Source: Polyangiaceae bacterium (GTDB taxonomy: Bacteria; Myxococcota_A; Polyangia; Polyangiales; Polyangiaceae). Taken from it: DNA of 64,000 bases. The notes beneath the pieces are model-generated. The model did not search any database. It was not told the origin of the DNA and was given only the letters and a program-made list of their open reading frames with translations. The stretch lies in the NCBI GenBank assembly GCA_025937835.1, contig JAICQO010000017.1:26114-90113 (forward strand), given 5' to 3'. Below are positions 10,073-19,614 of the stretch, in pieces. Both the position numbers and the translations under genes were made by a program. How positions within the stretch are numbered: position 1 is the stretch's first letter; every line of letters begins with the position of its first letter.

Positions 10073-11230
10073 ATGGCGTCTCTCGCTGAAAACCTGGGCA
10101 TCCCGCCGAAGTACCTGGCCTACGCCGGCGTGGCTCCGCCCTCGAACGCGGTGCGGCGAGCCGTCGCCGCGACGCTCGACCTGGTCGCGACCCACGGCCC
10201 GGGCGCCTTCCCGGTTCTGGGCGAGCAACGCGAAGGGCTGCGTCAGAGTGTGGCTCGCCTGATCGGCGCTGCAGCACCGGAGGTAGCCTTCGTCTCGGGT
10301 ACGACGCGCGGCCTGTTGGAGCTCGCCTGGTGCATGCCCTGGAAATCCGGGGAGCGCGTGGTGGTGTTCCGCGGTGAGTTCCCCGCGAACGTGTCGCCGT
10401 GGCAGCGCGCCTCCGAGCTGTTCGGGCTAAAGCTCGAGTTCGTGTCGCTGGCTGGTGCCGTGCGCGACCTCGAACCCGTGCTCGCGGAGCTGGAAGCAGC
10501 GCTGAAAAAGGGGGTTCGGCTGGTGGCGGTCAGCGCCGTGCAATTTCAGACCGGCCTGTGTATGCCGCTCGCCCGCATCAGCGAGCTCTGCCACCGCTAC
10601 GGCGCCGAGCTCGCGGTCGACGCCATCCAGGCTTGCGGCGTCGTGCCCCTGGACGTGAATGCTCTGGGCATCGACTACCTCGCGTGCGGCGCGCACAAGT
10701 GGCTGATGGGCGTCGAGGGTGCCGGCTTCGTGTACGCGCGTAACGCCGAAAAACTGGTCCCGCGCACCGCCGGCTGGCTCAGCCACCAAGACGCGCTCGG
10801 GTTCTTGCTGCGTGGTCCCGGCGAGCTCTGCTACGACCAGCCGCTCAAGCGCGGCATCGATTTCGTCGAGGGCAGCTCGTCCGGCAGCCTGGCACTGTCG
10901 GCGCTCGGCGCGTCGGTCGACGCAATCCTCGCGCGGGGAGTCGAGGCGATCTGGAAGCAGGTCTCCCACTATCTGGAGCTGCTCGAGGCCGGCCTCCTGG
11001 AACGCGGCCTGGTCAGCCTGCGCTCTCCCGATCCCACGGCGCGCTCCGGGATCTTGTCGTTCGAGGCTCCGCGCTCCGTGACGGCCGCGCAGCTCGTGGC
11101 GGGCCTCAAGGCGCGCGGCGTGTTCGCGAGTACGCCCGACGGCCTGATCCGCTTCGCGCCGCACTACCCGAACCCGGACGACGAGGTGCCGGAAATCCTG
11201 GCGGCGCTCGACGAGGTGCTGGGGCGATGA
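10073..11230 (+). CDS. Class V PLP-dependent aminotransferase (NifS/CsdA-like fold)
   Basis: 385 residues. The cofactor Schiff-base lysine is in the motif CGAHKWLMG (about residue 205), preceded by the PLP-binding Asp in ELAVDAIQACG. The fold group includes cysteine desulfurases, kynureninase-like enzymes and isopenicillin-epimerase-like proteins. The active-site cysteine loop of true cysteine desulfurases is not evident. The substrate is therefore unknown. It is tightly linked to selO upstream and overlaps the lipoprotein hydrolase downstream by 4 nt, so the three are probably one operon. Confidence 0.85.
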   Translation: MASLAENLGIPPKYLAYAGVAPPSNAVRRAVAATLDLVATHGPGAFPVLGEQREGLRQSVARLIGAAAPEVAFVSGTTRGLLELAWCMPWKSGERVVVFRGEFPANVSPWQRASELFGLKLEFVSLAGAVRDLEPVLAELEAALKKGVRLVAVSAVQFQTGLCMPLARISELCHRYGAELAVDAIQACGVVPLDVNALGIDYLACGAHKWLMGVEGAGFVYARNAEKLVPRTAGWLSHQDALGFLLRGPGELCYDQPLKRGIDFVEGSSSGSLALSALGASVDAILARGVEAIWKQVSHYLELLEAGLLERGLVSLRSPDPTARSGILSFEAPRSVTAAQLVAGLKARGVFASTPDGLIRFAPHYPNPDDEVPEILAALDEVLGR

Positions 11231-12111
11231 GCGGGGAGCGGCGGCTTTTGCTCGTCGCCTCCGCGCTCGTGCTTTCGCTCGCCTGCCGGCGGGTAGCGCT
11301 CCGCGACGCACCCGAGCGCGAGCTTTCGGACCCGGAGTTGCGCGAGGTCGCCAGCGCGCCCGCACCGCCTTCGGCGAGCGCGCCGCCCCGGACGGAAGCT
11401 ACGTCGCCTCCGCCGTCACCCGCGAAGGCGCTTCCTCCCTTGTCCGCGAACTGGCTCGAGCCGCTGGATCTCGGTGACGGCGCGAGCGCCGTGGTTTCGG
11501 TCCCGCTCGGCGCCACCAGCCCGCGTCCGTTGGTGGTGGCTGTGCACGGCGCTCACGATCGACCGGAGTGGGCGTGCGGGGGTTGGCGGCTCGGGTTCCA
11601 GGTCTACCCGTTCATCGTCTGCCCCCGCGGCAGCCCCGTGACCCGGGACAAGTACGCGTGGGCGAACGCTGCTGCGATCGAACGCGTGGTGATGAAATCG
11701 ATCGAGAAGGTGCGAGAGCGCTTCGGCTCCTACGTCGCGCCCCCGCCGTACGTCTACGCCGGCTTCTCTCAGGGGGCGATCTTCTCGGAGCCGATCCTGG
11801 TCGGCCACGCCGCGCTGTTCAAGACGGCGGTGCTCGCCGAGGGCGGCTACGCGGTCCTGAGCTCTGCGGATTTCGCTCGCAAGTTCAAGGCGGGGGGCGG
11901 GGAGACCGTCGTGATCGTCTGTGGCTCGCCCGCCTGCCGTCGCGGCACGCAAGCGTCGGCGTTGAAGCTCCAAGCCGCCGGGCTCCGGGTTTTCGAGTCG
12001 GGGGACGTGCGCTCCGGCCACAACCTGAATCAGCTCATGCAGCAGGCGCTCGAGCGCGATTTCGCAAGCTGGTTCGCGGACGATCCGGCCTGGGCCGGCG
12101 CCGCGAACTAA
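11227..12111 (+). CDS. Lipoprotein alpha/beta hydrolase
   Basis: 294 residues. A short signal peptide ends in LSLAC (lipobox), then a Pro/Ala/Ser-rich spacer to about residue 70. The hydrolase core has the oxyanion region VVAVHGAHDRPEW, the nucleophile elbow GFSQGAIFS, and a late His in SGHNLNQ. The size and order suit a secreted, membrane-tethered esterase. A paralogue-like protein lies at 45084-45878. Its start overlaps the aminotransferase stop (ATGA). Confidence 0.8.
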   Translation: MSGERRLLLVASALVLSLACRRVALRDAPERELSDPELREVASAPAPPSASAPPRTEATSPPPSPAKALPPLSANWLEPLDLGDGASAVVSVPLGATSPRPLVVAVHGAHDRPEWACGGWRLGFQVYPFIVCPRGSPVTRDKYAWANAAAIERVVMKSIEKVRERFGSYVAPPPYVYAGFSQGAIFSEPILVGHAALFKTAVLAEGGYAVLSSADFARKFKAGGGETVVIVCGSPACRRGTQASALKLQAAGLRVFESGDVRSGHNLNQLMQQALERDFASWFADDPAWAGAAN

Positions 12112-12160
12112 AAAATCACAGCCGGCGTATCCTTTCGGTGCTCTCGTTCGTCGCTGTCCC

Positions 12161-13162
12161 ATGAGCCGCCCCGAAGCGCCGCCCGCGCCGCCTCCGCCGA
12201 GCCCTCTCCCTGCGTCCGTGCGCGGGTGCTGGCAGCGATTCTTGAATGACTACGAGGCGCTGCGCCCCGAGCTCTACCGCTACAGCCGCCACCTGACGCG
12301 CACGCCCTGGGATGCGGAGGACCTGACGCAAGACACCTTGATGCGCGCCTTCGTGACGCTGGCGCAGACCGGAGAGTCCCCGCCGAACCCGCGGGCCTGG
12401 TTGCTGCGTGTCGCGTCGAACCTGTGGATCGATCGTGTGCGCAAGAGCCGCGAGCCGATCGAGGTGGAACCGGCGACGGCGCCCGTCGAGCCGCGCGCGC
12501 AGCGTGAGGCGGCCGGCACCCTGCTGGTGCGGCTGTCGCCTCAGGAGCGAGCGGCCGTCGTGCTCAAGGACGTGTTCGACTTGACGTTGGAAGAGGTCGC
12601 CGAGGCGCTCTCCACCAGCGTCGGCGCAGTCAAGGCCGCGTTGCACCGAGGCCGGGGCAAGCTGCTCGAGCTGCCCGCGGGCGAGGCGGCTCCGGCGCTG
12701 CCCGCAGCGTTGAACGCCTTTTGCGAAGCCTTCAACGCCCGCGATCTCCCGCGCTTGCAAGCTCTGTTGGTCGACGGAGCCAGCGTCGAGGTGGTCGGCG
12801 TATCCACCGAGTACGCGCAGGGCGGCCCGTCGAAGATCCTGGGGGGCATGCTGTTCGGCAGCGCGCGGCTGGCAGAGGCCGAGACCCGCGGCGGGATCGA
12901 GGCGCGCTTCGTCGAGAAGGCGCTAGCCGTACCCCCACGGCTCGAAGCGCGGTTTCACCGCGGCGAGTGGCTCTTGCTCTCGTGGTACGCGCACGCGGAC
13001 GGAGAAGCCGTGCGCGCCGTCAATCGCCTGGCAGTCTCCGGTGATCGCGTCGCCCGCGTGCTCAACTACTTCTTCACGCCGGATTTTCTGGCTGAGGTGT
13101 GCGCCGAGCTCGGTGTCCCGTTCCGTTCGAACGGCTACCGGTTCTGGCTGACTGGCTGCTGA
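12161..13162 (+). CDS. ECF sigma factor with C-terminal SnoaL-like domain
   Basis: 333 residues. A Pro-rich N-terminal 20 residues is followed by sigma region 2 (YRYSRHLTRTPWDAEDLTQDTLMRAF, NPRAWLLRVASNLWIDRVRK) and region 4 (LSPQERAAVVLKDVFDLTLEEVAEAL, then VGAVKAALHRGRGKL, to about residue 170). The last 150 residues fit the SnoaL/NTF2-like fold found in ECF41-type and SigJ-type factors, where it acts as a fused regulatory domain. No anti-sigma gene is adjacent. A GST gene follows 20 bp downstream and is a plausible target. Confidence 0.85.
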   Translation: MSRPEAPPAPPPPSPLPASVRGCWQRFLNDYEALRPELYRYSRHLTRTPWDAEDLTQDTLMRAFVTLAQTGESPPNPRAWLLRVASNLWIDRVRKSREPIEVEPATAPVEPRAQREAAGTLLVRLSPQERAAVVLKDVFDLTLEEVAEALSTSVGAVKAALHRGRGKLLELPAGEAAPALPAALNAFCEAFNARDLPRLQALLVDGASVEVVGVSTEYAQGGPSKILGGMLFGSARLAEAETRGGIEARFVEKALAVPPRLEARFHRGEWLLLSWYAHADGEAVRAVNRLAVSGDRVARVLNYFFTPDFLAEVCAELGVPFRSNGYRFWLTGC

Positions 13163-13182
13163 TCCGAGAGAGGTGGACCCCC

Positions 13183-13830
13183 ATGCTCGAGCTCCATTTT
13201 CATCCACTGGCTTCCTGGTGCTGGAAGGTACTAATCGCCCTCTACGAGAACGACACGGTTTTCGAGCCGAAGAACGTCGATCTCATGGACCCGGCGCAAC
13301 GCGAGGCGCTGGAGCGGCTCTGGCCGTTCAGCAAGTTCCCCGTGCTGCGCGACCTCGGCCGCGAGCGGGTCGTCGCCGAGTCGAGCATCGTGATCGAGTA
13401 TCTGACGGCGTACTACCCGGGCCCCGTCGAGCTCATCCCGTCGGATCCGGAGCTTGCCCGCGAAGCTCGGCTGCGCGATCGGATCTACGACACCTACGTG
13501 CACGATCCGATGAATCGCATCGTCGCCAACAAGCTACGGCCCGAGGAACACCGCGACGCTTACGGCAGTGACCGGCTCAAGGCGGAGCTGCAAAAAACCT
13601 ACGACATCCTCGAGCGGCAGTTCGTCGCCCGGCCCTGGGCGCTCGGTGAACGCTTCTCGATCGCCGACTGCGCAGCGGCGCCCGCGCTGTTTTACGCCGA
13701 CAAGGTCTCTCCGATAGGCACGGCTCGCCCCGAGCTCTCGGCGTACCTCGAGAGGCTGCGCGAGCGCCCGTCGTTTGCTCGCGTGCTCCGCGAAGCAGAG
13801 CCGTGTTTCAAGTATTTCCCCGGCGGGTAG
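13183..13830 (+). CDS. Glutathione S-transferase family protein
   Basis: 215 residues from ATG 13183, with a GAGAGAGG ribosome site just upstream. This is preferred over the longer in-frame opening at 13099, which overlaps the sigma factor. It has a thioredoxin-fold N-terminal domain (LHFHPLASWCWKVLIALYEN, then the cis-Pro region KFPVLRD and ESSIVIEYL) and an all-helical C-terminal domain (RFSIADCAAAPALFYADK). It is a cytoplasmic detoxification-type enzyme with an unknown substrate. It follows the SnoaL-tailed sigma factor by 20 bp. Confidence 0.88.
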   Translation: MLELHFHPLASWCWKVLIALYENDTVFEPKNVDLMDPAQREALERLWPFSKFPVLRDLGRERVVAESSIVIEYLTAYYPGPVELIPSDPELAREARLRDRIYDTYVHDPMNRIVANKLRPEEHRDAYGSDRLKAELQKTYDILERQFVARPWALGERFSIADCAAAPALFYADKVSPIGTARPELSAYLERLRERPSFARVLREAEPCFKYFPGG

Positions 13831-13835
13831 CCCGC

Positions 13836-15668
<1,833 letters not shown>

Positions 15669-15740
15669 GCGAAAGCTTAGCCGCGTGCCTGCGCTCCGCA
15701 CCCCGTCCGGATGCGAACGTGTTCTCGTCGAATGGTCGCT

Positions 15741-15762
15741 TGTCCGCCGGACAGCTGTCCGG
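15741..15762. promoter_or_regulatory. Triple half-site operator in a divergent promoter region
   Basis: Half-sites TGTCCG (15741-15746), CGGACA (15748-15753) and TGTCCG (15756-15761) sit in alternating orientation. The segment 15747-15762 is a perfect 16-bp palindrome (CCGGACAGCTGTCCGG). It lies midway between the divergent ABC-F gene (start 15668) and the TerB/COQ4-like gene (start 15829), where a repressor or activator controlling one or both could bind. The regulator is unknown. Confidence 0.55.
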
Positions 15763-15828
15763 GTCCTACGGAAAATACCGGGTTTTCGTGGGTCGTCAGC
15801 TGGCACAACGGCTGCACATGGGTCGAGC

Positions 15829-16773
15829 ATGGACCTCAAAGTTTTCCCGCCCCGCGAGCTCGGCGCCGTGTTGCGCGCGCTGCGCAACGTCGCTTCCGCC
15901 AATGACCGATTCACCGACGCCGAACGCGCCCTGGTCGAAGGCGTGGCTCGGATCCACGAGCTCGACGTATCGGCCGACATGCTCGAACCGATTTCGTTCG
16001 CCGAGGTAGCCCGGGTCGTTCAGGATCCCCATCGTCGCAAACGTGCCGTGCAGCTCGCGATCGTGACGGCGTTGATCGAGGGGGCGCCGTCGCAGGTCAC
16101 CGAGCGCGAGGTACGAAAGTTCGCGGCCGCGATGGGCATCGACGAGCAAGGGCTCGACGTGCTCTACGAGGTTGCGCACCACCGCGGGTTGATCGCGCGG
16201 GCCGACATGTTCCGCCGCGTCGGGCGCTTCATCCGCAACGCCAAGGATTTTCCGGGCGTGCTTCAGCTCGCCTTGCCGATGCTGGGCATCGGCGGCGGAG
16301 ACCCGGAGCTCGCCGCCAAGTACCGTGCCTTCGAGCACTGCCCCCAGGGCAGCCTCGGTCGCGCGTTCTACGACCACTTCTTCGACAACGGCTTCGGCTT
16401 CCCCGGCGAAGTCGGCGGCATTGGCATGGTGTTCCACGACCTCGGACACGTGCTCTCCGGCTATGGCACCGATCCCCAGGGCGAAATCCAGCAGGCCGCT
16501 TTTCAGGCCGGGTTCGCGCGTCGCGATGGCTTCTCGTTCCTGCTGTTCGGCATCCTGCAATTCCACGTAGGGCTGAGGATCACGCCCGTGGCCAAGGGCT
16601 ACACGGGACTGTTCGACGTGCCGCTGGTCCTCACGGCGCTGCATCGCGGCGCGGCTTGCAAGGTGGATCTGAGCGAGGGCTTCGACCTGATGGGAAAGCG
16701 CAACGAGCCGCTGGAGCAGCTCCGCGCCGAGCTCGGCGTTCCTCCGCTCGAGACCGCGCGCAAGGCGAGCTGA
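15829..16773 (+). CDS. TerB-like domain fused to a COQ4-like zinc protein
   Basis: 314 residues from ATG 15829; the ribosome site is weak, and an in-frame opening from 15685 would run through the operator. Residues 1-135 are helical and read like a TerB-type acidic helical domain (LRNVASANDRFTDAERALVEGVARIHELD). Residues 160-290 carry the COQ4 metal motif HDxxHx11E exactly: His203, Asp204, His207 and Glu219 in HDLGHVLSGYGTDPQGEI. COQ4 binds a divalent metal and works in ubiquinone biosynthesis. Myxobacteria use menaquinone, so the role here is probably different. Domain calls are from motifs only. Confidence 0.7.
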   Translation: MDLKVFPPRELGAVLRALRNVASANDRFTDAERALVEGVARIHELDVSADMLEPISFAEVARVVQDPHRRKRAVQLAIVTALIEGAPSQVTEREVRKFAAAMGIDEQGLDVLYEVAHHRGLIARADMFRRVGRFIRNAKDFPGVLQLALPMLGIGGGDPELAAKYRAFEHCPQGSLGRAFYDHFFDNGFGFPGEVGGIGMVFHDLGHVLSGYGTDPQGEIQQAAFQAGFARRDGFSFLLFGILQFHVGLRITPVAKGYTGLFDVPLVLTALHRGAACKVDLSEGFDLMGKRNEPLEQLRAELGVPPLETARKAS

Positions 16774-16829
16774 GCCCGGCCGCAGAAAGGTGTTTGAACT
16801 GCGGCGCGGATCCGCGAAACTCACCGGTG

Positions 16830-18377
16830 ATGAGCCCGTCCCCAGCTAGCGCGGCACCGCGCCGCGGCCTGCGCGTCGCGTTGTTGGCGGCCTACCTCGA
16901 CAACGAATACGAGTGGGCGATCTGCAAAGGGGTTCGTGGCGCGGTCGAAGCGGCCGGGGGCAGCGTGTTGTACGTGGCCGGGGCCGGGCTCTCCGATCCC
17001 AACCCGGGGCACCTGGCTCGGGCCTCGCTCTACAACCTGGTGGATTCCTCGACGGCCGACGCGATCCTGTCCGTGTCGGGCGTGGTCGGCCACTTCATCG
17101 GCACCGTCGCCACCGGCGCGTGGCTTCAGAAGTTCGGTTTGCCGGTGGCGAGCGTCGGCATCGCCGACGGCGTGCCCAGCGTCAGCATCGACGACGCGCG
17201 CGGCATCGTGCAACTGATCGAGCACCTGGTGCTGCAGCACGACCGCAAGCGCATCGCGTTCGTCTCGGGCATCCCCACCAACCCTCAGGCGAACAAGCGC
17301 CTCGAGGCGTACTACACGGGCCTCCGCGAGTTCGGCCTGGCGCCGGATCCGAAGCTCGTCGTCCCTGGAGACTTCACGCGCGAGAGCGGCACGCGGGCGA
17401 TGTACGAGCTGTTCGATCGCCGGCAACTCAAGGTTTCCGAGTTCGACGCGATCATCGCCGCCAACGACTACATGGCGTTCGGTGTGGTCGACGAGCTCGT
17501 GCGCCGCCGCATCTCGGTGCCCGAGCAGCTCGCGGTCGTGGGCTTCGACGACATCACGCTCGCCCGCTATCACGAGCCGTCGCTGTCCACGGTGCGGCAG
17601 CCGCTCGACCAGCTCGGTCGCGACGCCGCGCGGCTGCTGTTCGACGTGATCGACGGCAAACCGGTCGCCGAATCCAACGAGCTGTCTACCGAGCTCGTGC
17701 TGCGCCGCTCGTGTGGCTGTGTCCCGACCGACATCCCGGGGCCGCAGGATGACGCCACCGGGCCGATCGACGAGACACGCGAGGTGTTGCCGGCCCTTGC
17801 CGCAGAAATCAACGGCGCGACCGGCGCCTTCGCCCGCGCGCTCGACCCCTTGCTGCGGCGCCTGGCGGCCGGCAGCTCGTATCAGCTCGAGCAGAACCGG
17901 AAGCTCGCGGACGAGCTCGCGACGCGCCTCCGGCTCGCCCGCAGCGACCTGATCCACGAGCGCTTGCACAAGATGTCGCGGCAGCTGTACTCGCGCATGT
18001 TCAGCCCGCGCGCTCAGCTCTCCACGTTGCTCGCCGAGCATCTGCCGCACCTCGGCATCGACGAGTGCGTGGTGTCCGAATTCGTGCCCGGCAAGGGGCA
18101 GAGCGAGCTCCGGCTGTCCTTCGGTTTCAGCGCCGAGGAGCTGCAGCCCCAGAGCGTGACCTACCCGACGCGGCAAATCGTGCCGCCCGGGTTTCCGAAC
18201 TTGCTGCGGCGCTCGGTGTTGGCGCTGCCGCTCTGTTACGCCGACGAGCTGCTCGGCATCGCCGTGCTCCCCGCGATCGACGGCGACGGCTCGCTCTACG
18301 AGTCGCTCGCGCAGAGCTTCGGCGTGGTGCTGAAGAGTATGGACCTGCGGCGTCGAGCCGAGGCGCGCTCGGGTTAG
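16830..18377 (+). CDS. LacI/GalR-type periplasmic-binding sensor protein without DNA-binding domain
   Basis: 515 residues from ATG 16830. Residues 12-300 are a complete LacI-family sugar-binding fold (RRGLRVALLAAYLDNEYEW, DAILSVSGVVGHF, SIDDARGIVQLIEHL, DAIIAANDYMAFGVVDEL, VGFDDITLARYHEPSLSTV), ending in RRSCGC. The N-terminal helix-turn-helix of LacI regulators is absent, and so is any signal peptide, so it is cytoplasmic. After a helical linker (about 320-400), residues 400-510 resemble a GAF-like sensory domain (GIDECVVSEFVPG, LGIAVLP). In related proteins this N-terminal half is fused to kinase or GGDEF outputs; none is visible here. Confidence 0.75.
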   Translation: MSPSPASAAPRRGLRVALLAAYLDNEYEWAICKGVRGAVEAAGGSVLYVAGAGLSDPNPGHLARASLYNLVDSSTADAILSVSGVVGHFIGTVATGAWLQKFGLPVASVGIADGVPSVSIDDARGIVQLIEHLVLQHDRKRIAFVSGIPTNPQANKRLEAYYTGLREFGLAPDPKLVVPGDFTRESGTRAMYELFDRRQLKVSEFDAIIAANDYMAFGVVDELVRRRISVPEQLAVVGFDDITLARYHEPSLSTVRQPLDQLGRDAARLLFDVIDGKPVAESNELSTELVLRRSCGCVPTDIPGPQDDATGPIDETREVLPALAAEINGATGAFARALDPLLRRLAAGSSYQLEQNRKLADELATRLRLARSDLIHERLHKMSRQLYSRMFSPRAQLSTLLAEHLPHLGIDECVVSEFVPGKGQSELRLSFGFSAEELQPQSVTYPTRQIVPPGFPNLLRRSVLALPLCYADELLGIAVLPAIDGDGSLYESLAQSFGVVLKSMDLRRRAEARSG

Positions 18378-18553
18378 CGCTTGGCTTGTGCGCCGTGAGC
18401 GCAGCAGGGCGAGCCGGGGTAACAGCAGTCGGCGCCCTCGCTGCAACAGTCGTCGAAGTGGTCGTAGACGAAGAAGCCACCCAAACCGAGTACGCCGGCG
18501 AGGGCGAGGCCAGTGGTCCAACGGGGGCGGTGATTTTTGAGCCAGGCGAGCAT
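18374..18553 (-). CDS. Membrane-anchored mini-protein with three Cys-Cys pairs
   Basis: 59 residues from ATG 18553, chosen because AGGAG lies 7 bp upstream; a longer in-frame start at 18628 lacks this. It has a basic N terminus, one membrane segment (residues 13-30), then a short tail with three Cys-Cys pairs (36/37, 43/44, 50/51), an acidic stretch and a His. The tail could bind metal or form disulfides. No family is recognised. The stop overlaps the stop of the plus-strand sensor gene by a few bases. Confidence 0.6.
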   Translation of the reverse strand: MLAWLKNHRPRWTTGLALAGVLGLGGFFVYDHFDDCCSEGADCCYPGSPCCAHGAQAKR

Positions 18554-18633
18554 CGGTTTCTCCTCGGGGAGCTTAGGCCGCTTGCGGCAGGGCGTGACAG
18601 GCGCCCCGGCTTTTCTGGTAGCGTCCACCAGTC

Positions 18634-18954
18634 ATGAGCGAAATCCGCTTCGAGCGCTCGCCCGAACAGAAGCTGACGGCGCTGGTGCTGCGGACCGCGG
18701 ATCGCGTCACACTGCGTAAGTGCGCAGAATCATTGAGTGAAGATCTGGGCGCCGAGCCGTGCGAGCGCTTCGACGGCATGGACCAGATATTCTGGGACTT
18801 CCGGGTGTTCGGGACGCCCGTCACCCTTCACTGGAAGCAGGCGGGGGAGGTGTTCGTGGTGGCGCAGGATCCGAGCTCGCAGAGCGACGCCGCGGTGCGG
18901 CGCACGGCGGAACACCTTTCGCGCCGCTTCGGAGCCAGCGCAGAGGGAGCGTGA
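18634..18954 (+). CDS. Hypothetical protein
   Basis: 106 residues, soluble, mixed alpha/beta composition, with no signal peptide and no recognised motif. Codon usage (high third-position GC) fits a real gene. It is followed after 28 bp by the coiled-coil gene at 18983, with which it may be co-transcribed. Confidence 0.6.
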   Translation: MSEIRFERSPEQKLTALVLRTADRVTLRKCAESLSEDLGAEPCERFDGMDQIFWDFRVFGTPVTLHWKQAGEVFVVAQDPSSQSDAAVRRTAEHLSRRFGASAEGA

Positions 18955-18982
18955 GCCGCGGCTGGGGGACGTTCGGGTTGCC

Positions 18983-19528
18983 ATGAAGACCAAACCAGAA
19001 GATCCGGAAATCGTCCGCGCCGCCGAGGCGCTGGAGGCCCAGCTCGCCGAGCTCGAGTCGCGCTCGAAAGCGGCACGCAAGATCGAGCTCGACTCCGAGA
19101 AGAACATTCAGCGCGCCGCCAGAGAGCTGAACGAAGCCCTGGCTGCACCCGAGGGCTTGGCGAACGGGCTCCGCGATCTGGCGCTCGCCATGGAGCGCAT
19201 GCAGGCGCGCCAGCAAGCAGCGCTCGAGCCGCTCTCGGAGTTCGCGACGCGGATCCAGGGGCGGCTCGCGCAGCTCGAAGGCCACATGCAGGCCTTTGCC
19301 GAGCTAGGCCAGGCCGCATCGCGCTTGTCGGCCTTGCTCAAGACCGGCCCTGCCGGCGGCGCCGCGCTGATCCGCGACGCCAACGCCCAGCTCTCCGCGA
19401 TCGCCGAGGGAGCTCGCACCCTGTTCGACGCCGCGCGCGCCGACGGCTTCCCCGAGGTCGCGCGCGAAGCCGAGGCCTTGAAGCAGCGCGTGACGGCGCT
19501 CCGCAAGCGCCTCGACCAGCCGAACTAG
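18983..19528 (+). CDS. Coiled-coil hypothetical protein
   Basis: 181 residues from ATG 18983, which follows the upstream stop by 28 bp. It is almost wholly helical and rich in Ala, Glu, Leu and Arg with heptad character (AAEALEAQLAELESRSKAARKI; EALKQRVTALRKRL). There is no signal peptide or membrane segment. It is probably a structural or scaffold protein; no function can be assigned. Confidence 0.65.
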   Translation: MKTKPEDPEIVRAAEALEAQLAELESRSKAARKIELDSEKNIQRAARELNEALAAPEGLANGLRDLALAMERMQARQQAALEPLSEFATRIQGRLAQLEGHMQAFAELGQAASRLSALLKTGPAGGAALIRDANAQLSAIAEGARTLFDAARADGFPEVAREAEALKQRVTALRKRLDQPN

Positions 19529-19614
19529 CCCGGCACGCGCGTCCGCGACAAATTACCGCATCGCCTGCCCCGCCTGGTTCACTAGAGTTCCGCCACACTT
19601 TGGGAATGGATCGA

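Noticed and set aside
15685..15828. Longer start for the TerB/COQ4-like gene
   Set aside because: The extension crosses the palindromic operator, is rich in Arg and lacks the features of the domain; ATG 15829 gives a clean N terminus.
18554..18628. Longer start for the Cys-Cys mini-protein
   Set aside because: ATG 18553 has a near-perfect ribosome site (AGGAG); the upstream ATG 18628 does not.
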